Positions 1 to 9,323 of a stretch of 64,000 nucleotides of DNA are shown here, in pieces. The first letter of the stretch is position 1. Every line of letters begins with the position of its first letter. Position numbers and translations under genes: made by a program. The notes beneath the pieces are model-generated. The model worked only from the letters and a program-made list of their open reading frames with translations, was not told the origin of the DNA and did not search any database. The DNA comes from Nostoc sp. LEGE 06077 (GTDB lineage Bacteria; Cyanobacteriota; Cyanobacteriia; Cyanobacteriales; Nostocaceae), in NCBI RefSeq assembly GCF_015207705.1, contig NZ_JADEWI010000017.1, positions 1 to 64,000 on the forward strand. Direction: 5' to 3'.

Positions 1-128
<128 letters not shown>

Positions 129-294
129 ATTGTTTGTTTTTAGCTCATTGGCTGCTCTTTTATAACCTCAGCCTGGTTTCTTTATTTTCTTGACGCAGGC
201 TACTTGTGTTATTATTGCTTTCAAACTATAATCTTTTCATGGTTCGGTTCCTTTCCGAGCTTCGCTTCGCAGCGCTTCTCTCAGGCACTTATCT

Positions 295-323
295 AATCTA
301 TCTCACTCTCCCTTCTCTGTCAA
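295..323 (-). promoter_or_regulatory. Candidate rRNA operon promoter
   Basis: On the minus strand a perfect -35 hexamer TTGACA (318-323) is followed after exactly 17 bases by TAGATT (295-300), a reasonable -10 element. This lies about 170 bases upstream of the 16S 5' end, a normal distance for a cyanobacterial rrn leader. The leader between (129-294) is AT-rich and contains a GC-rich segment near 258-277 that can fold. The start site itself is inferred. Confidence 0.6.
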
Positions 324-425
324 CTATTCTCTCAAAATTATTTTTTCCTTGCTTATAACCCTTGGATAGTAAGGGTTTTGGGATATATTATTTCTAGAAG
401 TAGAGAAAGAAGTAATTATTAAGTT

Positions 426-1292
426 GTGAATAAAGTTGGTGTCTTACCGCCTTGGCTAGTGTTAGATCCACTATTGCATGGCTGGTTGTTGGAAGATATT
501 GGTCGGGGCGATCGCACAACGAATCCCCTCCTTACCTCAAATTTGGCTCTAGGAACAGCAAAATGGATAGCGAAAGCACCAGGAATAGTTGCAGGCTTAC
601 CAGTTGCAGGAAGAGTATTTCAACTTTTGAATGAAAAAATTAGCTTTACGACTATTGTCACAGAAGGTGCATTCTGTGAGCCGGGGCAAGTCGTAGCAGA
701 AATTCATGGTTCATTAGATGCACTGCTGATGGGGGAACGGGTAGCACTGAACTTAGCTATGCGGTTAAGTGGGATTGCCACATTAACTCATAAATATATA
801 GAGAAAATTGCTGATTTCCCGGCTCAGTTAGTGGATACACGCAAAACGACACCAGGGTTACGACTTTTAGAAAAGTATGCAACTGCGGTGGGAGGTGCAA
901 CAAATCACCGTATGGGGTTAGACGATGCAGTGATGATTAAAGACAACCATATTGCTGCTGCTGGGGGAATTGGAGAAGCAATTACTCGTATTCGTTCTCA
1001 AATACCTTATCCCTTGACGATAGAAGTAGAAACAGAAAGTATCGAACAGGTAAAAGAAGCTTTACAGCATCAAGCTGACATAATCATGTTAGATAATATG
1101 TCTCTGAATATGATTCATGAAGCAGTACACATCATTCGTCAGCACAATACTCTAGTGAAAATTGAAGCTTCAGGGAATGTAACTTTAGACAATATTTATG
1201 ATTTAGCGGCAACAGGCGTTGATTATATTTCTAGTAGTGCGCCGATCACTCAGTCGAAGTGGTTGGATTTAAGTATGAAGATTGTTGGATAA
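426..1292 (+). CDS. nadC: Nicotinate-nucleotide pyrophosphorylase (quinolinate phosphoribosyltransferase)
   Basis: NadC converts quinolinate and PRPP to nicotinate mononucleotide with loss of CO2, the entry step from the aspartate pathway into NAD. The 288-residue product has family-typical length and motifs: EDIGRGDRTTN near the N-terminus, DTRKTTPGLR with the PRPP-contacting Arg/Lys, ATNHRMGLDDAVMIKDNH, IMLDNM and EASGNV, and a C-terminal SSSAPI stretch of the alpha/beta barrel. The start is GTG at 426; no better upstream start is visible. The gene stands alone, diverging from the rRNA operon on its left and followed by a 345-base spacer. Confidence 0.95.
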   Translation: MNKVGVLPPWLVLDPLLHGWLLEDIGRGDRTTNPLLTSNLALGTAKWIAKAPGIVAGLPVAGRVFQLLNEKISFTTIVTEGAFCEPGQVVAEIHGSLDALLMGERVALNLAMRLSGIATLTHKYIEKIADFPAQLVDTRKTTPGLRLLEKYATAVGGATNHRMGLDDAVMIKDNHIAAAGGIGEAITRIRSQIPYPLTIEVETESIEQVKEALQHQADIIMLDNMSLNMIHEAVHIIRQHNTLVKIEASGNVTLDNIYDLAATGVDYISSSAPITQSKWLDLSMKIVG

Positions 1293-1637
1293 CAGGACTC
1301 ACGCAAGTATCACAAGTGATGGCAACGTGCGACACTTGCGTAAGTTCTGCGTATCTAGGGTTGTGTCGGGTTTTGTTGCCACAATAATCATCGATTTACT
1401 CTTTAAATTAGTATCCTCTCGGCAGTTTTAAGACTCCAATAACGCCAAGAAATCGTAGAGTCTATGAAGCCTTACATTTATTAATTCATTGCGGGTGATT
1501 AACGCCACTGATGATGCGCGTAGATTTTTATTTTTAAGTATTTATAACTATTGCATATTTCTTAAATCAGAATTATTCTGACTTACATCGGCGGTATTGC
1601 ATTAACCGCCCATACATAAACTGCTAGAGAGGTAAAT
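1293..1637. other. Intergenic spacer with hairpin
   Basis: No coding frame is convincing here. Just after nadC an 8-base inverted repeat ACGCAAGT (1301-1308) / ACTTGCGT (1334-1341) encloses a 25-base loop; it has no following T-run, so it is at best a weak terminator. The right half is AT-rich promoter DNA for the peroxiredoxin gene and contains the palindrome listed separately at 1567-1581. Confidence 0.5.
1567..1581. promoter_or_regulatory. Candidate Fur/PerR-type operator
   Basis: TCAGAATTATTCTGA is a perfect 7-1-7 inverted repeat, the geometry of PerR/Fur boxes, 56 bases upstream of the peroxiredoxin start. Its position and the peroxide-related downstream genes suggest a redox or metal regulator. 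The half-site does not match a textbook consensus exactly, so the regulator is inference. Confidence 0.4.
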
Positions 1638-2186
1638 ATGGCTATTATTGACAGAGTTCCTGATGTTGTCTTCAAAACTCGTGTGCGTGATGAGTCTATC
1701 CCAGGGACAAATCCTTTTCGTTGGCAAGATCGCACCACCCAAGATATTTTCGGTGGCAAGCGTGTTGTAGTTTTCTCTTTACCTGGGGCGTTTACTCCTA
1801 CTTGTTCCACCTCCCATCTGCCACGCTATGAAGAACTATATGATCAATTCAAAGCTTTAGGCGTTAATGAAATAATTTGTATATCTGTAAATGATGCCTT
1901 TGTGATGTTCCAATGGGGCAAGCAACAAGGCGCAAATAACGTATTTTTACTTCCTGATGGTAATGGCGAGTTTACTCGCAAAATGGGTATGTTAGTAGAT
2001 AAGTCTAACTTGGGCTTTGGGATGCGCTCTTGGCGCTACTCGATGGTAGTTGACGATGGCAAAATTGAAAAGATTTTCATTGAACCAGGCTTTTTAGATA
2101 ACTGTCCCACTGATCCTTTTGAAGTTTCAGATGCAGATACAATGCTGGCTTACCTCAAAGAAGCTAAAACACCTGTAACTGCCTAA
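1638..2186 (+). CDS. Type II peroxiredoxin (Prx5-like thiol peroxidase)
   Basis: This enzyme reduces hydrogen peroxide and alkyl hydroperoxides with thiol donors such as glutathione or glutaredoxin. The 182-residue product carries the peroxidatic motif [11 protein letters not shown] with the catalytic Cys at residue 56, and a second Cys at 81 in the segment IICISV. The central segment of the thioredoxin fold reads [15 protein letters not shown]. Like most cyanobacterial family members it has no fused glutaredoxin domain. A gene for glutathione reductase follows 95 bases downstream, so the pair can supply and use reduced glutathione. A 15-base palindrome in the promoter suggests peroxide or iron control. 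Confidence 0.92.
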   Translation: MAIIDRVPDVVFKTRVRDESIPGTNPFRWQDRTTQDIFGGKRVVVFSLPGAFTPTCSTSHLPRYEELYDQFKALGVNEIICISVNDAFVMFQWGKQQGANNVFLLPDGNGEFTRKMGMLVDKSNLGFGMRSWRYSMVVDDGKIEKIFIEPGFLDNCPTDPFEVSDADTMLAYLKEAKTPVTA

Positions 2187-2207
2187 ATACAATAATTCGG
2201 ACTTAAT

Positions 2208-2251
2208 AATTCGTAGTACGTAATGGTTAATTTAATTACGTATTACGAATT
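2208..2251. repeat. Intergenic hairpin repeat
   Basis: AATTCGTAGTACGTAAT (2208-2224) pairs with 2235-2251 with one mismatch across a 10-base loop. It lies in the 94-base gap between the peroxiredoxin and glutathione reductase genes. A 17-bp stem in an intra-operon position could trim or partly attenuate the transcript. The sequence style is that of dispersed palindromic repeats in Nostocales. Confidence 0.6.
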
Positions 2252-2280
2252 ACGCATTAGTAATTATTCATGGGGGAGAC

Positions 2281-3633
2281 ATGAAGCACGATTTTGACTT
2301 ATTAGTAATTGGTGCAGGTTCTGGAGGAATTGCTACTGCTAGAAGGGCAGCAGAATATGGTGCCAAGGTGGGAATTGCCGAGTTTGATAGACTAGGTGGA
2401 ACCTGCGTCAATCGTGGTTGTGTTCCCAAAAAATTGATGGTTTATGCTTCTCATTTTCCTGACATATTTGCAGAATCTCAAGGATATGGCTGGAGTCCAG
2501 TTGAGAGTACTTTCAATTGGGAAAAAATGATTACGGCAGTGAACAACGAGGTGAGTCGCCTGAATGGAATTTACCAGCGGATGTTGGATAACTCCAAGGT
2601 TGAGGTATTGCAGGGATATGGTAAATTTGTCGACTCACATACTGTTATTGTTGGCGATAAACAAGTCACCGCAGACAAAATACTGATTGCTGTTGGTGGA
2701 AAACCTGTCCGACCAAACATCTTAGGAATTGAACACGCCCTCACTTCTGATGATATTTTCCATCTAAAAGAACAACCCAAGCGCATCGTCATTTTAGGTG
2801 GAGGTTACATTGGTTGCGAATTTGCGTGTATTCTAAATGGGATGGGTAGTGAAGTTACCCAGGTGATTCGGGGGGACAAAATTTTGCGTGGGTTCGATGA
2901 AGATATCCGCACGGAAATTCAGCAGTCTATAATCAACCACAGCATTCGTATTCTCAATAACATTGAATTAATTGCTATTGATAAAACTTCAGAAGGTGTG
3001 AAAGTCACAGTTAAAGGCAGTGGTGATAGTGAAGAAACAGTAGTTGCTGATGCTGTGAGTTTAGCGGCTGTTGGTCGCAAACCCAATACGCAACATCTTG
3101 GGTTAGAAAATACCAAAGTTCAGCATCGAGATGGGGCAATTCTTGTAGATGAGTACAGTCGCACCCATGAAGAAAATATCTATGCGGTGGGAGATTGTAC
3201 AGATAAAATTAATTTGACTCCAGTTGCGATTAATGAAGGTCGGGCATTAGCAGATACGGTATTTGGTGGTAAGTCCCGGATGATGAGTTATGCAAATGTG
3301 CCGACAGCTATCTTTACTACACCAGAAGCTGCAACTGTTGGTTTGACTGAAGCAGAAGCCAGGGAAAAATATGGTGATGCTGTAAAAATCTATCGATCGC
3401 GCTTCCGCCCAATGTATTACACTCTAGCTGGTAAAGATGAAAAAACCTTGATGAAACTCATCGTTGATAGTAATACTGATAAGGTTTTAGGGGCGCACAT
3501 GGTCGGAAATAGTGCCGCCGAGATTATTCAAGGGGTAGCGATCGCTGTTAAGATGGGTGCTACCAAGGCTGATTTTGATGCCACAGTCGGTATTCATCCA
3601 ACTTCAGCAGAAGAATTTGTGACAATGCGCTAG
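2281..3633 (+). CDS. gor: Glutathione reductase
   Basis: This flavoprotein reduces glutathione disulfide with NAD(P)H. The N-terminal FAD-binding GAGSGGIATARRAA lies at residues 11-24, followed by the redox-active disulfide motif GGTCVNRGCVPKK with Cys42 and Cys47. A second Rossmann motif, LGGGYIGCEFA, lies near residue 172, and the C-terminus ends with HPTSAEEF carrying the catalytic His-Glu pair. Length (450 residues) is normal. The pyridine-nucleotide pocket reads VIRGDKILRGFD, with Lys and Gly where the E. coli enzyme has paired Arg/His residues, a feature reported for cyanobacterial glutathione reductases. The ATG follows a GGGGGAG Shine-Dalgarno. Likely co-transcribed with the peroxiredoxin gene upstream. 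Confidence 0.94.
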   Translation: MKHDFDLLVIGAGSGGIATARRAAEYGAKVGIAEFDRLGGTCVNRGCVPKKLMVYASHFPDIFAESQGYGWSPVESTFNWEKMITAVNNEVSRLNGIYQRMLDNSKVEVLQGYGKFVDSHTVIVGDKQVTADKILIAVGGKPVRPNILGIEHALTSDDIFHLKEQPKRIVILGGGYIGCEFACILNGMGSEVTQVIRGDKILRGFDEDIRTEIQQSIINHSIRILNNIELIAIDKTSEGVKVTVKGSGDSEETVVADAVSLAAVGRKPNTQHLGLENTKVQHRDGAILVDEYSRTHEENIYAVGDCTDKINLTPVAINEGRALADTVFGGKSRMMSYANVPTAIFTTPEAATVGLTEAEAREKYGDAVKIYRSRFRPMYYTLAGKDEKTLMKLIVDSNTDKVLGAHMVGNSAAEIIQGVAIAVKMGATKADFDATVGIHPTSAEEFVTMR

Positions 3634-3689
3634 TTTCTAGAAACGGCTGATGTCCACGAATAAAGGCTGCTTTAGCGAATACGCTTCAT

Positions 3690-3722
3690 AATTAGAGATG
3701 TTGCAATGCAACATCTCTAATT
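3690..3722. terminator. Bidirectional terminator between convergent genes
   Basis: A perfect 16-bp inverted repeat, AATTAGAGATGTTGCA and its complement, is separated by a single base. It is followed by TTGTTTTCT and sits between the converging gor and acetyltransferase genes. It probably terminates both transcripts; the sequence also resembles a dispersed Nostocales palindrome. Confidence 0.7.
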
Positions 3723-3740
3723 GTTTTCTAGCGATACTTC

Positions 3741-4229
3741 TCAATTTATTGCGTAGTAAACCACATCTACGTTGTAGTAGCGGGCATTTTTTTCGTATTT
3801 CATACCGATTTTTTGAATTACACGCACTGAGGCGATGTTTTCTGGATGAGCAATAGCTACTATACGATTTAATTCCGCTTCTACAAACCCATATTTTATT
3901 GTTGCGGTGGCGGCTTCCGTGCCAATTCCCATATTCCAGTAAGATTTTTCCAACACGTAACCCAGTTCAACTTCTAAGGTATTGTCCAAAAAACCTAAAC
4001 CACAACGCCCAATCAGTCTACCGCTTTCTTTGTGAACTACTGCCCACATCCCGAAATTATATTCTTGCCAATGCTGGATATGTTTGTGTAAGCTGGCTTG
4101 TGTCTGTTCCTTGTTTCTGGGCGAGAGATATTTCATTACCTCTGCATCACTGTAGATGCGGAACAAATCATCAAAGTCATCGGGAAGGAAGTTTCTTAAT
4201 CGTAGTCTTGGAGTTTCTATTTCTGGCAT
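3741..4229 (-). CDS. GNAT-family N-acetyltransferase (RimJ/RimL-like)
   Basis: The 162-residue product is a single acetyl-CoA-dependent N-acetyltransferase domain of the Acetyltransf_3 type. It opens with ETPRLRLRNFLPDD, typical of RimJ/RimL relatives. The acetyl-CoA pyrophosphate loop is represented by SYWNMGIGTEAATA around residues 96-109, followed by the ENIASVRVIQKIGM segment characteristic of the family. The acceptor (a ribosomal protein N-terminus, another protein or a small molecule) cannot be read from the sequence. It converges on gor and diverges from the ABC exporter gene. Confidence 0.85.
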   Translation of the reverse strand: MPEIETPRLRLRNFLPDDFDDLFRIYSDAEVMKYLSPRNKEQTQASLHKHIQHWQEYNFGMWAVVHKESGRLIGRCGLGFLDNTLEVELGYVLEKSYWNMGIGTEAATATIKYGFVEAELNRIVAIAHPENIASVRVIQKIGMKYEKNARYYNVDVVYYAIN

Positions 4230-4311
4230 GTCATTAGATAACAGGTGTGAATGCTACATTAGATAAGCGTGTTTTCCCAGTGCAAAATAAAATTAAAATC
4301 ATGCTCCCATT

Positions 4312-6192
4312 ATGAGCATCTACCAATCCCTTAAAAAATTCTCCAGAAGAAACCGTTGGCATAACAATGACTGGCGATTATTTTTGCGTTTAGTTCCCTA
4401 TGCGCGTCGTCATCTCAAATTGCTGACTTTGGCAATGCTATTGCTTGTACCGATCGCTCTCTCTAATGCCATACAACCATTATTGATCGGACAGGCTATT
4501 TCTCTCATTCGTAATGAACCAAGTACTTATGAGTTTCTCAGGAATCTTCCTTTAGGGCAAGGGGTAAATCTCCTGGAAGGATTCATCTTGGTGGCAATTG
4601 TTACCCGAATGTTCTTCACTAGTGTTCAGGGTTATCTACTACAGAAGTTAGGGCAAAATATCACAGCCGCAATCCGCCAAGATTTGTTTAAGCATGTTAC
4701 ATCTTTGGCAGTCCGTTTTTTTGACCGCACACCTGTAGGTAAATTAATCACCAGACTCACCAGTGATGTAGAAATTTTGGGCGATGTCTTTTCTACTGGG
4801 GCAATTGGCATAGTCTCCGATATATTTTCGATGGTGGTGATTATTGGGATTATGCTGTCTATTCAGTGGCAACTTGCTTGTTTGCTGCTGTTAATCTTGT
4901 TACCAATTACTTGGTTGATTATTTACTTTCAACAACAGTACCGCAAGGCTAATTACAAGGCGCGGGAAGAACTGTCTCTATTAAATTCCCAGCTACAAGA
5001 AAATATTGTTGGTATTAACGTCGTGCAGTTGTTTAGGCGGGAAAAAATTAATGCAGAGTTGTTCCGCACCGTCAACAACCGCTACATTGACCACATGGAT
5101 AAAACCATTTTCTATGATTCTGCGGTGTCAGCTACCTTGGAGTGGATTGGCTTAGTAGCGATCGCTGGTGTATTGTGGATGGGTGGTTGGTTACTTTTCA
5201 AGCAGGACTTGACATTTGGGATATTATCTGCATTTGTTCTGTATGCCCAGCGATTATTTGACCCATTACGAGATTTTGCTGAAAAATTTACTGTTATTCA
5301 AGCTGGCTTTACTGCTATTGAACGAATTAACGATATTTTAGACGAACCAATAGAAATCCGCGATCGCAACAATCAACGCTTCTCAGTTTTTGATCATACT
5401 TTTGGTTACATAGATGAAATCATTGCTGAGATGGAATCACAAAATTTCAATTCCACACCAGAATTAGGCGAAATTCGCTTTGAACACGTCTGGTTTGCAT
5501 ATAAAGACGATGATTTTGTCATCAAAGATTTAGACTTTGTGATTCGTCCTGGCGAAAAAGTCGCATTAGTAGGCCCTACAGGTGCAGGTAAAAGTTCCAT
5601 CATTCGGCTTTTGTGTCGCCTTTATGAACCCACCCAAGGACGAATTTTAATTGATGGTGTCGATATTCGAGAAGTCCCCCAAGCCGACTTGCGCCGCTAC
5701 ATGGCGGTAATTTTACAAGAAGGCTTTTTGTTTGCTGGGGATGTTAAAAGTAATATTACTCTCGGAGACAGATACACATTTGACGAAATTGAGTTAGCTG
5801 CACAAAATACCAATATTGCTCAGTTTATTGAAGAATTGCCCCAAGGCTACAATACTCAATTGCGAGAGCGTGGCACAAATCTTTCTAGTGGTCAAAAACA
5901 ACTGTTAGCCTTTGCTCGCGCGGCTATTCGTAACCCCCAAATTCTCATATTAGATGAAGCGACTGCAAGTTTAGATGTGAATACAGAAGCTTTAGTTCAG
6001 GAAGCACTCAATCAACTATTAATCAGACGTACTGCCATTATTATTGCTCACCGCCTATCGACAATTCGCAATGTCGATCGCATATTTGTTCTCAAGCGAG
6101 GTGAACTTATCGAACAGGGTAATCATGAAGAACTTTTGCAACAAGGGGGAATGTATGCAACCTTACACAACTTACAAATGTTAGGGACTTAA
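4312..6192 (+). CDS. ABC transporter, fused permease and ATPase (MsbA/exporter type)
   Basis: A 626-residue half-transporter that should act as a homodimer or heterodimer exporting a hydrophobic substrate. Residues about 35-335 form the six-helix ABC_membrane domain, with the usual FFDRTPVGKLITRLTSDVE coupling region. The C-terminal ATPase has Walker A GPTGAGKSS near residue 421, signature LSSGQKQLLAFARA near 524, Walker B ILILDEATASLD near 544 and the H-loop IIAHRLST near 578. An insert of about 50 residues links the two domains, with acidic stretches around the segment GYIDEIIAEMES. The substrate is unknown; lipid or peptide export is possible. No partner gene is adjacent. Confidence 0.92.
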   Translation: MSIYQSLKKFSRRNRWHNNDWRLFLRLVPYARRHLKLLTLAMLLLVPIALSNAIQPLLIGQAISLIRNEPSTYEFLRNLPLGQGVNLLEGFILVAIVTRMFFTSVQGYLLQKLGQNITAAIRQDLFKHVTSLAVRFFDRTPVGKLITRLTSDVEILGDVFSTGAIGIVSDIFSMVVIIGIMLSIQWQLACLLLLILLPITWLIIYFQQQYRKANYKAREELSLLNSQLQENIVGINVVQLFRREKINAELFRTVNNRYIDHMDKTIFYDSAVSATLEWIGLVAIAGVLWMGGWLLFKQDLTFGILSAFVLYAQRLFDPLRDFAEKFTVIQAGFTAIERINDILDEPIEIRDRNNQRFSVFDHTFGYIDEIIAEMESQNFNSTPELGEIRFEHVWFAYKDDDFVIKDLDFVIRPGEKVALVGPTGAGKSSIIRLLCRLYEPTQGRILIDGVDIREVPQADLRRYMAVILQEGFLFAGDVKSNITLGDRYTFDEIELAAQNTNIAQFIEELPQGYNTQLRERGTNLSSGQKQLLAFARAAIRNPQILILDEATASLDVNTEALVQEALNQLLIRRTAIIIAHRLSTIRNVDRIFVLKRGELIEQGNHEELLQQGGMYATLHNLQMLGT

Positions 6193-6215
6193 TTGATTAC
6201 GTCTATTGCGTTTAA

Positions 6216-6236
6216 GGTGGGTATTGACTGCCCACC
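6216..6236. repeat. Hairpin after ABC exporter
   Basis: GGTGGG (6216-6221) and CCCACC (6231-6236) form a GC-rich 6-bp stem 24 bases after the ABC gene stop. No clear T-run follows, so its use as a terminator is uncertain. Confidence 0.35.
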
Positions 6237-6332
6237 CTACGGCAGTATATTTGTGTGAAACTCACTGAATTATAACTATGAATAATTTTATCAATCAACA
6301 GAAATATTGGTAGATGATTAGCCCTGAAATTA

Positions 6333-7310
6333 CTATTTACTCAAAGTTACCATCTTTGTTGATGTCAGGCAGACATTAGCTACAGTATATTTAACTAACA
6401 CTGACTCTTGATGAGCGTTGCAAGCACTTTTAAGTTTAACAGACTTAGTATTATCCTTGATAAGTCTAGCCTGATAAGTATATAAAGAACCATCAGGACT
6501 TTCACAACTGATTTCACCAAGAAATGTCTGATTATCTAAACTTTGCTCCACGATTTTGCCAACAATTTTGTAATTAAACCAATCCCAACCATAATGGAAA
6601 ATTAGTTCCCTTTCTAAAACTTGTAACTGACTGGGTAAAATTCCCCAACCTCGATAAACTTTTTCCAAGTATTGAATATCGCCAGTGCGTGTCAATATAG
6701 CTTTCAATGCTTCTTGGTCAAGCACACCATAATATCTTCCTTCTGGTAAATCTATGGCTGTGGGTGCAAAACGATGTCCACCGAAATGACTGGACTTCCA
6801 AAGCCTAACATTATCTAAGTTCAAGTCAGCAATAGTATTAGCAGCATAGAAGTAAAAAGGATTGCCATACTTAGCACAGCATTGATCATGACTACCATGA
6901 GTACACACTAAAATATCTCTTGTTGCGTCTGTGTATACTGGATAATCAGCAGTTTTATTGGCTAACCATTTTTTGACAACGCCTGCTACTTGCTCAATAT
7001 TTGGTAAATGAAATTCATACTTGGAGTATCCCTGACTTAAACCCTGTTTTTTGTGATAAATTAACAGCGTTGTCTGGTCTGCTTTATGTGATACATCATT
7101 AGCAATTAAAAGAAATCTAATTGGGAGTTTTGCACGGGTGATTTCTGCTTCCAAAAGTTGTAAATTTTTCGGAACCCATCGGGAATTAAAAGCTTCTGTA
7201 GTCCAAGGTGGCGGACACTCAACTAAAATATATGTTTCATAATTGGTAGCACTACCAATCAAGTCTTCTCCTACTTGTCTCGCATAATCAGAACAAAAAA
7301 AGGTACTCAT
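6333..7310 (-). CDS. Sucrase/ferredoxin-like family protein
   Basis: The product belongs to the sucrase/ferredoxin-like family, whose C-terminal half has a thioredoxin-like [2Fe-2S] ferredoxin fold. Diagnostic motifs are VECPPPW near the N-terminus, LVCTHGSHDQCCAKYG with the cluster Cys residues, and SHFGGHRFAPT. I chose the ATG at 7310 (MSTFFCSDYARQ), because homologues begin with this kind of segment; the frame is open to a TTG at 7361, which would add 17 residues with no family resemblance. In bacteria these genes often accompany iron or siderophore functions, but no such neighbour is present here. The substrate is unknown, and a redox role is inferred from the cysteine pattern. Confidence 0.85.
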   Translation of the reverse strand: MSTFFCSDYARQVGEDLIGSATNYETYILVECPPPWTTEAFNSRWVPKNLQLLEAEITRAKLPIRFLLIANDVSHKADQTTLLIYHKKQGLSQGYSKYEFHLPNIEQVAGVVKKWLANKTADYPVYTDATRDILVCTHGSHDQCCAKYGNPFYFYAANTIADLNLDNVRLWKSSHFGGHRFAPTAIDLPEGRYYGVLDQEALKAILTRTGDIQYLEKVYRGWGILPSQLQVLERELIFHYGWDWFNYKIVGKIVEQSLDNQTFLGEISCESPDGSLYTYQARLIKDNTKSVKLKSACNAHQESVLVKYTVANVCLTSTKMVTLSK

Positions 7311-8449
7311 CGAACTTATCTCATTTGTTGGCTTTACAGATAAAAGAGGCGTGAATAACAATTGTGTTTTTGACTACAATTCCTGTATCTTCAAAAGATA
7401 AACAGAAATCATTTGCATTTATGCCTTAAAAGCAAACTGCCAAGTTATAACATCATTTCTAGACAAAAACTGTCTAATTAATAAAATCTCCACAATATTG
7501 TCAGCCAACTTCCAACAAGTTATTGCTGTGCTTTTGAGGAAAAATTTTAAATTTTTGATTAAATTATGGCTATGACTGGTGTAGAGACATAGCGGTTTGT
7601 CGCTAGATATCGCTTCTGTGGGTATGTGAAACAGTTTTTTGAAATTACTGCCTTGTCGGCTATCACTCTCGCTAAACATATTGAAAATAATTATCAATAA
7701 TGGATTAAAAAAAGAGTAAAAAAAATTCCTAACCGTAAAAATTTATACTGTTTTTACCTCAGGGTATAATTTGAGGAGCATAATCTAGTATTCAGGAGTA
7801 TATCTTGACTCTACAATGAAGCTAAGAAGGAATGCAAGGTTTTGAGATTATTGATGACGTTTACCTCCATTTATCAGTTTATGACAGGAAGTGAAACTCG
7901 TGCTGAAAGACTTGGCAGCGCAACCATCAAGATCTTAAATCTAGTTGATAAATTCTTTCAACTGTCAATAGTCATATATACTAAAGTTTCTGCCCAGAGA
8001 AATAGTCTGGGTAGTTATGATGTGTCTATGCTTTCTAGAACAGGTTTGTAGAAGATTGTTTAATTCTGAGCAGGTGGCGCACCACCTGTACTAAGGCTTT
8101 CAATCAACCAGAGGTGTGTACGGTAAGGCAAAAAAAGAGTATCTTGTCTGTTTTACTACAGTAAAGTGGAAATAAACTACTTATTTCGAGTTGCTGTTCC
8201 TGGCTATTTTGTCAAGAATGGATGTTTCAAGCATATTGTAGTGGGCTTGATTACAGGAGGTCAACAAAACGCCGAAATCTGCGATCGCCAATTCAATTTT
8301 AGGCGTTGCTGATTGAGGGGATGATTTTTGTCTCACGCAAAGCCGCAAAGGCGCAAAGAACAAGAGTTTGAAAATTAGAATTTTATGATTTCATCCCGCA
8401 TTTATGCAACGCCAAATTTATATAGTCTGAACTAATTCTTTATTCAACT
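7311..8449. other. Long spacer with few recognisable signals
   Basis: No recognisable gene lies in this 1.1-kb stretch. It holds a Fur-box-like sequence at 7683-7701 (13 of 19 matches to GATAATGATAATCATTATC by eye, in AT-rich DNA). It also holds a short open frame starting with TTG at 7842 and ending at 8051, with a weak AAGG upstream and no family resemblance. A 7-bp hairpin (CAGGTGG 8071-8077 / CCACCTG 8082-8088) and one dispersed repeat at 8332-8360 complete it. It may contain remains of decayed genes. Confidence 0.4.
8332..8360 (+). repeat. Dispersed CTCACGCA-GCGCAAAG repeat
   Basis: This is a member of a family widespread between Nostocales genes: CTCACGCA followed by iterated purine-rich units such as AGGCGCAAAG. 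Related copies in this window lie at 18125-18153 (inside putA) and 58916-58944. Confidence 0.7.
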
Positions 8450-9052
8450 TCAATTTTTAGTTCTGTTCTCTTGGATTAAATGTACAACAGAAGGTACTAA
8501 AGAAATAACAATAATCCCGCCAATAATTGGCAATAAATATTTATCTATTTGTTCAGCAGGTAAAGTTTTTCCTAAAAAGAAACCTAACATCGTCATCCCT
8601 ACAGTCCAAACGAAACCGCCGATGAGGTTGTAAAACATAAAAGTCTGATAATGCATAGCACCTAACCCAGCTACAATTGGTGCAAAAGTTCGCACTATTG
8701 GAACAAACCGAGCTAAAACAATAGTTTTCTTGCCATGTTTTTGATAAAATTTTTGCGTTTTAACTACGTGTTTTTTATGGAAAAATAACGAGTCTTCTTT
8801 TTGGAATAATCTTCTACCAAATTTATGCCCAGTAATATAGCCGATATTGTCCCCTAAAACCGCACAAATAAATGCGCCAATAATTAGAATCCAAATATTT
8901 AGCAAATGCTGAGAGGCAACAAATCCTGCTGTAAACAGTAAACTATCACCTGGGAGAAAAAACCCGATGAGTAATCCTGATTCAGCAAAAATTATTGCCC
9001 ATACTCCGAAATAGCCAATTGATTTAATTAATTCTGGTAAGTCAAAATGCAT
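8450..9052 (-). CDS. DedA family membrane protein
   Basis: A 200-residue polytopic inner-membrane protein of the DedA/VTT (SNARE-associated) family. These proteins support membrane homeostasis and in several bacteria recycle undecaprenyl phosphate or other lipids by flipping. Hallmarks are FAESGLLIGFFLPGDSLLF near residues 23-41, the GDNIGYITGHKFG segment, and the re-entrant loop ARFVPIVRTFAPIVAG with its essential Arg and Pro residues. The protein is hydrophobic at both ends, consistent with four or more membrane segments. It is monocistronic as far as can be seen; a palindromic spacer lies upstream. Confidence 0.92.
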   Translation of the reverse strand: MHFDLPELIKSIGYFGVWAIIFAESGLLIGFFLPGDSLLFTAGFVASQHLLNIWILIIGAFICAVLGDNIGYITGHKFGRRLFQKEDSLFFHKKHVVKTQKFYQKHGKKTIVLARFVPIVRTFAPIVAGLGAMHYQTFMFYNLIGGFVWTVGMTMLGFFLGKTLPAEQIDKYLLPIIGGIIVISLVPSVVHLIQENRTKN

Positions 9053-9173
9053 AAAATCTCACTTTGTCAAGAATAAGCATTCAATATCTTAGAGGTTGTT
9101 TAAAAAGTATCGTTGTTAACATCAAAATCTTAAAAACCTAATCCGCCTACCTCCTTCCCTACTAGGGAATGGG

Positions 9174-9220
9174 GGGTTCAAAGCCTCTCTCCGCGTCGGG
9201 GAGAGGTTTGGAGAGGGGTT
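9174..9220. repeat. Palindromic intergenic repeat
   Basis: CCTCTCTCCGCGTCGGGGAGAGG forms a GC-rich stem and is followed by a second GGAGAGGGG and a T-run. The sequence is of a type common between Nostocales genes. It lies between the divergently transcribed dedA and ABC-2 permease genes, so a terminator role is unlikely here. Confidence 0.5.
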
Positions 9221-9323
9221 TTTAGTGTTCTTATCGATTTTTCAAACATCCTCTTAGCGTTCAGCTAAATTGTTGCATGATGAATATTAGGAAGTTTGGG
9301 TAAGTTGATAAATTGTTGATGTA

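Noticed and set aside
7419-7697. 92-codon open frame on the minus strand upstream of the sucrase/ferredoxin-like gene
   Set aside because: Composition follows the AT-rich DNA, there is no ribosome-binding site, and nothing in it resembles a known family.
7842-8051. 69-codon plus-strand frame beginning with TTG
   Set aside because: Only a weak AAGG precedes it, the product resembles nothing known, and it lies in a spacer with other noise frames; mentioned in the spacer entry but not called as a gene.
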